The notes under the pieces were generated by a model. It saw only the letters and a list, made by a program, of their open reading frames with translations, searched no databases and had not been told where the DNA came from. Shown piece by piece: positions 58,230 through 64,000 of a stretch of DNA of 64,000 nt. The position numbers were made by a program, and so were the translations under genes. Source of the DNA: Carex sylvatica (lineage: Eukaryota; Streptophyta; Magnoliopsida; Poales; Cyperaceae); assembly GCA_964058845.1 (NCBI GenBank), contig CAXKVR010000085.1, forward strand, positions 89,493 through 153,492. The letters are read 5' to 3'. Within the stretch, counting starts at the first letter, position 1. Each line of letters opens with the position of its first letter.

Positions 58230-61127
58230 ACTGATGAGCGATGAAGAAACCAGTTTTCTTGTTTGATTGTTATCTCTGGTATTCTGATTTCAGTATTCAG
58301 TTTCTTTTTCCTTTGATTTCATTGATGAAATGTCTATTTTCTGTGTAGGGGGTTGGCTATTGTGATTGTATCAGAACTGATGTTTCGTTGTTCTATTTCT
58401 TTCATCATTTGTCAATTGTCATTTTTTTTTTATCCATGAGAGTTCTCATATCTGATTGGTGGATCATTTGTACTGCTCTATTTGATGTTTCGTATATTCT
58501 CTGAGCCTGATTTCGTGTGAAAAAAATTAGGTGCAACCCAGCAGCAAACCGCATTATTGTTGATCCTTTTCTTCATGTTTTCTTTTTATTTTTCTATTTC
58601 TATTTTATTAGGTGGGCCCACCACAGTAATTCTATAATTAATACATAAGAAATAGCATAAACTATATCACTTATCAGTTATGCCTCATGACAAATCATTG
58701 AGTAATTTTTGAGAAATTACTTCTTGATATTCTGTTTGGACATGTGAGGACAATTTATTTCATGCCTTGTTACTGTAAACATACACCAAATTATTGTTTT
58801 TTCTTTTGTTCTCAAGGATAGACGTTGTGCTGGAAAAGAACACAAAAAATTTAGATTATTTCAGAAAGAACCCTAGGAAAGTGGGTATTTCATACCCAAT
58901 CAGAAGCTGCAGGCATGCTACCATTGCTGAGTGCCCAAGAAACTTATTGGTAATTTTGCAATTTTTACCCTCGGTTTTTTTTTTATTGGAAAACCAGGTA
59001 GTGACTACCTCGGATTTTATTATCGGTCCCAAAAGCTGCAACAATTGCGCACCTGAATAAAATTTTTATTTCTCCATAAGAGTTTTTCTTCTTATATTTG
59101 GGCTTATGTGTAGCTCTTACTCAGATAATTAAAACCGTATCGAATTTGATCAGGTTTGTATTGGTATGTACAGCCTAATTTGTCTCGGTGCTTCGTAAAA
59201 TTGTTTTCCTTTTTACTATTAAGTAAAATGCACTAGACAAGCATGCATGTTATAAGAAAAAAAAATTACATTCTATTTGTTTTGGTATCTTTTATTTCCC
59301 ACATGACTAAAAAACTAGAGAAGGTGCAGAATAGAAAGATAAGAAAATAATTAAGGCATTTTTGTTTGTGCATGCTTGCTTTAATCTGTTTTTTAAATAG
59401 GCATTTTTGTTTGTGAATGCTCGCTTTAATCTGTTTTTTAATTAGGCATTGTATATTAATGTTTTTGGGGAAAAAATGTAACAAAGGAAATGTTATCTAG
59501 CTGAAATGATTTTTTTTCTTAATTTTGTAGATATATTTTTTAGTGGTCTCTATATATGTCAGTTTGGTATACTAATTAGAGCTCCTTTGCTGAGTGCTGA
59601 AATTAAATTCAAAGAAATTGTCAAAAAAACTTTTGCAATATCAATGTTTATTGTGTTTCCCACAAAAATTTGAAGAAAAATTAATGAGAACAATAATTTG
59701 GTACTTTTTATCACTAACCTACATAATTTTCAGTTGTATTATTCCATGTAGCGAGTGGGTATTGTATTTGTGTTGTAACTGATATTTTGTTGCTCTATTT
59801 CTTGCATCATCATTTGTTCAGTTGCCCTATTTTATGTTTCCTTTTCTTTTTCATTTTTTTTATTCTGATAACTATCTGAATAAACTCAAACAATCTGAGC
59901 ATTGTTGCTCATTTCAAGATTCCAGTCTAGTTTTGGATTATTGTGTAAAATCTGAGCATTGTTGCTCATTCCAAATTGAGAGAGTGTCTGAAATTGCTGA
60001 GATCGCGACTTAGGATGAGTAGATTTGATCAATTTAAAGTTGGTGGGAAAAAAAATAATGAAAGAAATGTAATTCTGACTTTCTATGCTAGCTAGATGAA
60101 AAGAAGCGATAATTTTAGAAAAGCAATTTTTTTACTTTGATAATCTTAATTAGTGGTAAATAAGATTTTTTTAATAATTTAACTAGAATTAATATGAAAT
60201 TTACTACATAAGGATAAATAAGAAATAGTTGCAAGAGCTTAAAGGTGAATAAGATAAATAAGAAACTATACAAGTTATGAAGAGTAAATAGAAAATTATT
60301 CCTAATATTTAATGTGCGATTTCATAACTAAGACAAAATATATAGAGGATAAACAATTTAAAAATGTACCTGACAAATTAAATTACACTGGTCATTAATA
60401 AATTACAAACATAATTGCATTGTTTGTACAGGTAAAACTTTTCTATAATTCAGGACTGATGTCTTGGATAAGTAAAAATAGAAAAAGAGAAGATTGAAAA
60501 ATTCCTTTTTAGAATTTTTTTAAATATTCCATTTTTGGGGTCCATAATTTTTTATTTCTCCACGTGCAAACAAAAAGTTCATCGACTCATGCTGGCAGAT
60601 TATGCAGGGATGGTCTTTTAACCTCAAGAAAATAACAGTAAGAACAGAAAAAAAAATTATCATCCCAACTTAATTTTTCAATTTTCTCTGCAAGTCAGCA
60701 CTCCTTTAATGAAGGTGATTGATTTAAACCCATTTTCCTTTTGCACTTCCAATTTCTTCTTTATTATTGGTCCTATTTTGCAGAATTTGTTTTTCTTGTT
60801 TAATCTTATATATGTTCGGAAACTGATGAGCGATGAAGAAACCAGTTTTCTTGTTTGATTATTATATCTGGTATTCTGATTTCAGCTATCAGTTTTGTTT
60901 TCCTTTGATTTCGTTGATCTAATTCAGCAAGTGAAGAACTTTGATTTCTTACTAAGATTTTTTTTTCATTAATAGTGAGCCTAAGTAGCATGCCTTTTAA
61001 AAATAAAAGATTATCATTTACTCTTTCTTTTATTGAAAAAAAATAAGAATGAAATTATTAAAAGCTGCAATTAAAAATCTCTATCATTAGTATCTTCTGT
61101 ACAATTTAACAACAAAGTTCTGACACC
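58230..61127. other. Mosaic of duplicated UTR-like segments, no intact gene
   Basis: 58231-58330 is repeated at 60822-60920 (gatgagcgatgaagaaacca, then gttttcttgtttgatt). 58345-58430 resembles 59760-59830. 59840-59885 resembles CLASSY 3' flank at 37400-37440 (ttattctgataactatct). Short tandem repeats occur at about 59353-59450 (near 51-bp unit) and 59893/59951 (atctgagcattgttgctcat). An open frame at 58794-59060 has no recognisable domain. Confidence 0.5.
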
Positions 61128-62024
61128 ATGTCGACCGATTTAATGAATGAAATCCAAGAATCTGACAAGACCCCAAACAGCCACACCCCATGTCCCAGTA
61201 CCGAAACTTTTACAGATGCCAGTACAAGCTCAAAAATTTGTACAGTTACTTACATTAAGCTCTTGCATGGTGACCTTGACATATGGATTCATGAAGCGCG
61301 ATCCCTACCAAACATGGGTATAATGTCAGAGAGGATGAGGTGGTGCTTTTCCGGATGCAAACCCCCTTGCATGTTACCCAGAAAGAAGCGAGGTGGGGTC
61401 CACAATATTATTACCAGTGACCTGTAAGTATCTGTTTGCTTATCAGGTGCAACTGTAGCACAGACCCGAGTTATACCCAACTCTGAGAACCCAAAATGGG
61501 AGGCGGATTTTGTTGTTAATGTGGCACATCCCACTGCTACGGTTGAATTTCAGGTAAAGAATTAAAGCACTGGTACAAATTTTTGCATGCATTAAATTAA
61601 CTAGAATCGGTCGTTTTTTGTTGCTCCTGTAATAAATAAAAATCAAGTAAACACCGAAAGCAAAATAGAAAGCTGACCACTATTCAATATATATTCCACC
61701 AGTATCAGTATGGATATTGGTACCTTGTCTGGTAGTGGTACTGTACCAGTGAGATAAAATTTCCTTGTTTTTTCATTTATTGTTTGACAGTAACTCCAAA
61801 TCCAGCTGTAATCCTTAATCATATTTCTCTCTACATATTGTTAGGTAAAAGATAACGACTTGTTCGGTGCGCAATTGATTGGTATTGCCTCAGTACCAGT
61901 TGAAAAGGTCATGACAGGAGAAGTAATAAAAAGTTCGTTTCCCCTGGTGAATCAGTCAGGTGAACCAGTCAAATCTGGTCAAAGTAGCCCAGAGCTGCAC
62001 ATATCATTGCAATATAAGTCGTAA
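61128..62024 (+). pseudogene. Phospholipase D C2-domain fragment with nonsense codon
   Basis: Exons 61128-61553 and 61845-62024 (phase 0 junction) encode the N-terminal C2 domain of a plant phospholipase D: LLHGDLDIWIHEARSLPNMG, then GATVAQTRVIPNSENPKWEA, then VKDNDLFGAQLIGIASVPVE. In intact enzymes this domain binds calcium and membrane ahead of two HKD catalytic domains; none follow here, and the frame ends right after the C2 domain (LHISLQYKS, stop). Within exon 1 a TAA at 61425-61427 stands where the family has Tyr (SDPY region; the preceding Pro is Leu). The TAA sits in gtaagt, but the next AG would give a 23-base intron, too short to splice. The first 45 residues are Ser/Thr-rich. Subfamily (beta/gamma or delta) unclear. 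Confidence 0.75.
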
Positions 62025-62110
62025 ACACGCCCACCCCCATGGCCAGGTCTCTCTCTCTCTCTTACTCAGACATATACACCCTTTGTGAGGGAAATGAAGA
62101 AGAACCCTCA

Positions 62111-62495
62111 GTTGAGTGAGGCTATGGTACTAAGCATAGCGCGGATTGATCCATACTATGAATTAATATCTTTGATCTGAATCGTTTAGCATGATCTTCA
62201 TAAGAAAATGTACTCACATAGTAAATTTTAAATTATTTAGAATTTTTTTACTTTTCTTTTGGAGGGATATAAAATCACTACTTTTGAATGGTCTAGGATT
62301 TTTAGATCAAGTGACTAAAAGTAGTTAAAAACTTAAAAAAATATATATATAAACAAAATTTGATCTACAAGTACATTTTCATATGGAGATCATATTGAAT
62401 AGTTTAGATTGATGGTTTAATTGGACTTTAAAAATAGAGATATTGATACATAGTACGGATCAATCCGCGCTATGCATAGTACCATAGCCTCACTC
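62111..62495. mobile_element. MITE (GAGTGAGGCTATGGTAC family) with 11-bp target duplication
   Basis: Perfect 11-bp flanks aagaaccctca at 62100-62110 and 62496-62506. The inverted ends share TTGAGTGAGGCTATGGTACT or a close match. Inner arms are inverted (cataagaaaatgtactcaca versus tacaagtacattttcatatg). The duplication could also be read as 8 bp if the outermost bases belong to the element. Same family as the MIC10 intron 1 element. Confidence 0.8.
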
Positions 62496-62768
62496 AAGAA
62501 CCCTCACTTTTAATTATTTGAACACACAATAATATGTACATAAGCTTAAGTGTTAGTTGGATTTTACCAGAATCAGTACTTCATAATGGTGAAAAAAAAA
62601 CAACAACTGAACAATGAACATGACATTAGTCAAGATAGATTGATATTTTATCATGTATTTTTAAATCAAATTAGTCAAGAAAATACTACATTTCCACCTT
62701 GCAAAACCAATCTTTTTACTCCATTACAATTGTTTAATTTCATATAGGTTTACCGGTACAGAATGTCA

Positions 62769-63986
62769 ACTTGTCCTTGATGAAGGGCACACACCGAGAA
62801 ATGCAAGGGGTTGTTTGTGGAAAACCCTAGGGAAGGTAAAATCGGAGAAGCGGATCATTCTCTCAGGCACCCCATTTGAGAATAATTTCATGGAGCTGTA
62901 CAATATTTTGTGCTTGGTTCGGCCTCAGTTTGCCGAAAGATTCTTGATCAAACAGCCACAAAGAGGCCGGCATCAACCTATTGATCCTTACGAAGGTAAA
63001 GGAATCTGGAATTCAATCACTAGTAATGTAATAGATGATACTGCCGAAGAGGTTAGAGCAATTTTGAAACAATTTGTGAATATACACACTAGGAATATTC
63101 TCCGAACCCTACCTGGGTTAAGGGAGTGCGTTATTATTCTCAGCCCCAGTTCGTTCCAGAAGGATGTTATTAAGAAAGTGGAGAGCATTGGTACAGGTTG
63201 TAATTTTGAAACTGAATACAATATTTCCTTGGCCTCAATTCATCCTTCCTTAGTTGCAACTTTAAAATTGACAGAAGAAGAGGCTTTGCTTGTAGACAAA
63301 CAACAGTTGGAAAAGTATCGATTAAACCCAAACGAAGGGGTAAAAACAAAATTTGTTATAGAGGTTGTACGTCTATGCGAGGCCTTGAAGGAGAAGGTCT
63401 TGATTTTTAGTCAATTCATTGAACCCCTATTGCTCATAAGGACACACCTCATAAATCTCTTTCAATGGAGAGAAGGGACGGAGATTCTACAAATGGACGG
63501 TAAGATTCTACCTAGATACCGTCAAGCCTCAATTGATATCTTCAATGACCCAGATAGTGATGCTAGGGTTTTGCTTGCATCAACAAGAGCCTGCTGCGAG
63601 GGAATAAGCTTAACGGGTGCATCAAGAGTTGTGCTATTGGATGTGGTTTGGAACCCGGCAGTGGGTCGGCAAGCCATCAGCCGGGCATACCGCATTGGCC
63701 AAAGAAAATTTGTTTATACCTACAATTTAATAACATCTGGTACAAGTGAGGTAGACAAGTATGACAGGCAAGCTGAGAAGGATCATTTGTCGAAGCTCGT
63801 TTTCGCACCTGAGATAGATTTGAATACTGTGAGAAATACTCTGAATAAGGCCGAAGAAAACCAGTCATCTGAGTTGGTGGCACAGGATAAGATACTGTCA
63901 ACTATGACCTCACATCGGAATCTACAACACATGTTTTCCAAGATTTATTACCCACGTACCGAATCGAATATTGTCTCTACTTACAA
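62769..63986 (+). pseudogene. Partial copy of CLASSY exon 5 (helicase C-terminal part)
   Basis: Matches 35913-37130 of the CLASSY gene for 1218 bp without a single indel (constant offset 26856) and with about 22 substitutions (about 98% identity). It starts inside motif II (LVLDEGHTPRN) and ends six codons before the CLASSY stop, so both breakpoints are inside one exon. It lacks the ATP-binding P-loop and all upstream exons. The frame is open throughout. Roughly half the substitutions change the amino acid, including G to R and P to Q, as expected for unconstrained sequence. Beyond 63986 the sequence diverges and the window ends. Confidence 0.88.
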
Positions 63987-64000
63987 GTATCAAGTTACAA

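Noticed and set aside
61425..61447. Intron created at gtaagt in the C2 fragment
   Set aside because: The next AG would give a 23-base intron, below the size plants splice, and the sequence between still encodes the expected C2 residues in frame.

Overview
The window is nuclear DNA from a flowering plant. It is AT-rich, its genes have GT-AG introns, and it carries a CC-NBS-LRR resistance gene, a CLASSY-type SNF2 gene (a family found only in plants), a long-LTR Tekay/Del-type Ty3 retrotransposon, CACTA and hAT elements, and many foldback MITEs. I cannot name the species. By area most of the window is transposon-derived. I support three intact protein genes of known family, one intact orphan gene, and several broken or partial genes.

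Layout. 0-5 kb: CACTA-type material ending in a clean CACTA terminus at 5052. It retains a spliceable C-terminal Ulp1-protease module and dense subterminal repeats. 5.3-6.4 kb: LINE fragment on the minus strand. 7.2-7.6 kb: unidentified exon. 9.3-10.2 kb: intact minus-strand orphan gene with a duplicated four-cysteine motif. 10.7-11.9 kb: possible broken small secreted-peptide gene split by nested hAT elements. 12-19.3 kb: TIR elements, including a 1.94-kb CACTA element, and two Gln-rich scraps. 19.8-22.7 kb: three-exon MIC10 (MICOS subunit) gene with MITEs on both sides. 23.5-25.5 kb: broken TRAF-type zinc-finger gene (minus) with nested MITEs in an intron. 27-28.7 kb: MITEs and a short tandem repeat. 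30.5-37.3 kb: a promoter/leader tandem array followed by the five-exon CLASSY3/4-like gene (1147 aa). 37.6-38.0 kb: GC-rich hAT MITE. 40.4-45.8 kb: three-exon CC-NBS-LRR gene (887 aa) whose 2.7-kb second intron holds a hAT element and a 1.07-kb foldback element. 46.1-56.2 kb: Tekay-type element with 5-bp target duplications, inserted about 290 bp past the NLR stop. 56.3-57.5 kb: second copy of the foldback family. 58-64 kb: gene-scrap mosaic with a 73-bp CLASSY fragment, a broken phospholipase D C2 domain, a MITE with an 11-bp target duplication, and a 1.2-kb copy of the CLASSY helicase exon about 98% identical to the intact gene.

How the parts relate. The CLASSY family recruits RNA polymerase IV to start 24-nt siRNA production for RNA-directed DNA methylation, and the transposon types in this window are usual targets of that pathway. 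The gene has a repeated promoter/leader module and nearby scraps of its own exons, which could allow siRNA feedback on it. That is inference. I see no evidence of a wholly new system. The strongest leads are the CLASSY promoter array with its exon fragments, the foldback element in the NLR intron, and the orphan gene at 9.3-10.2 kb.
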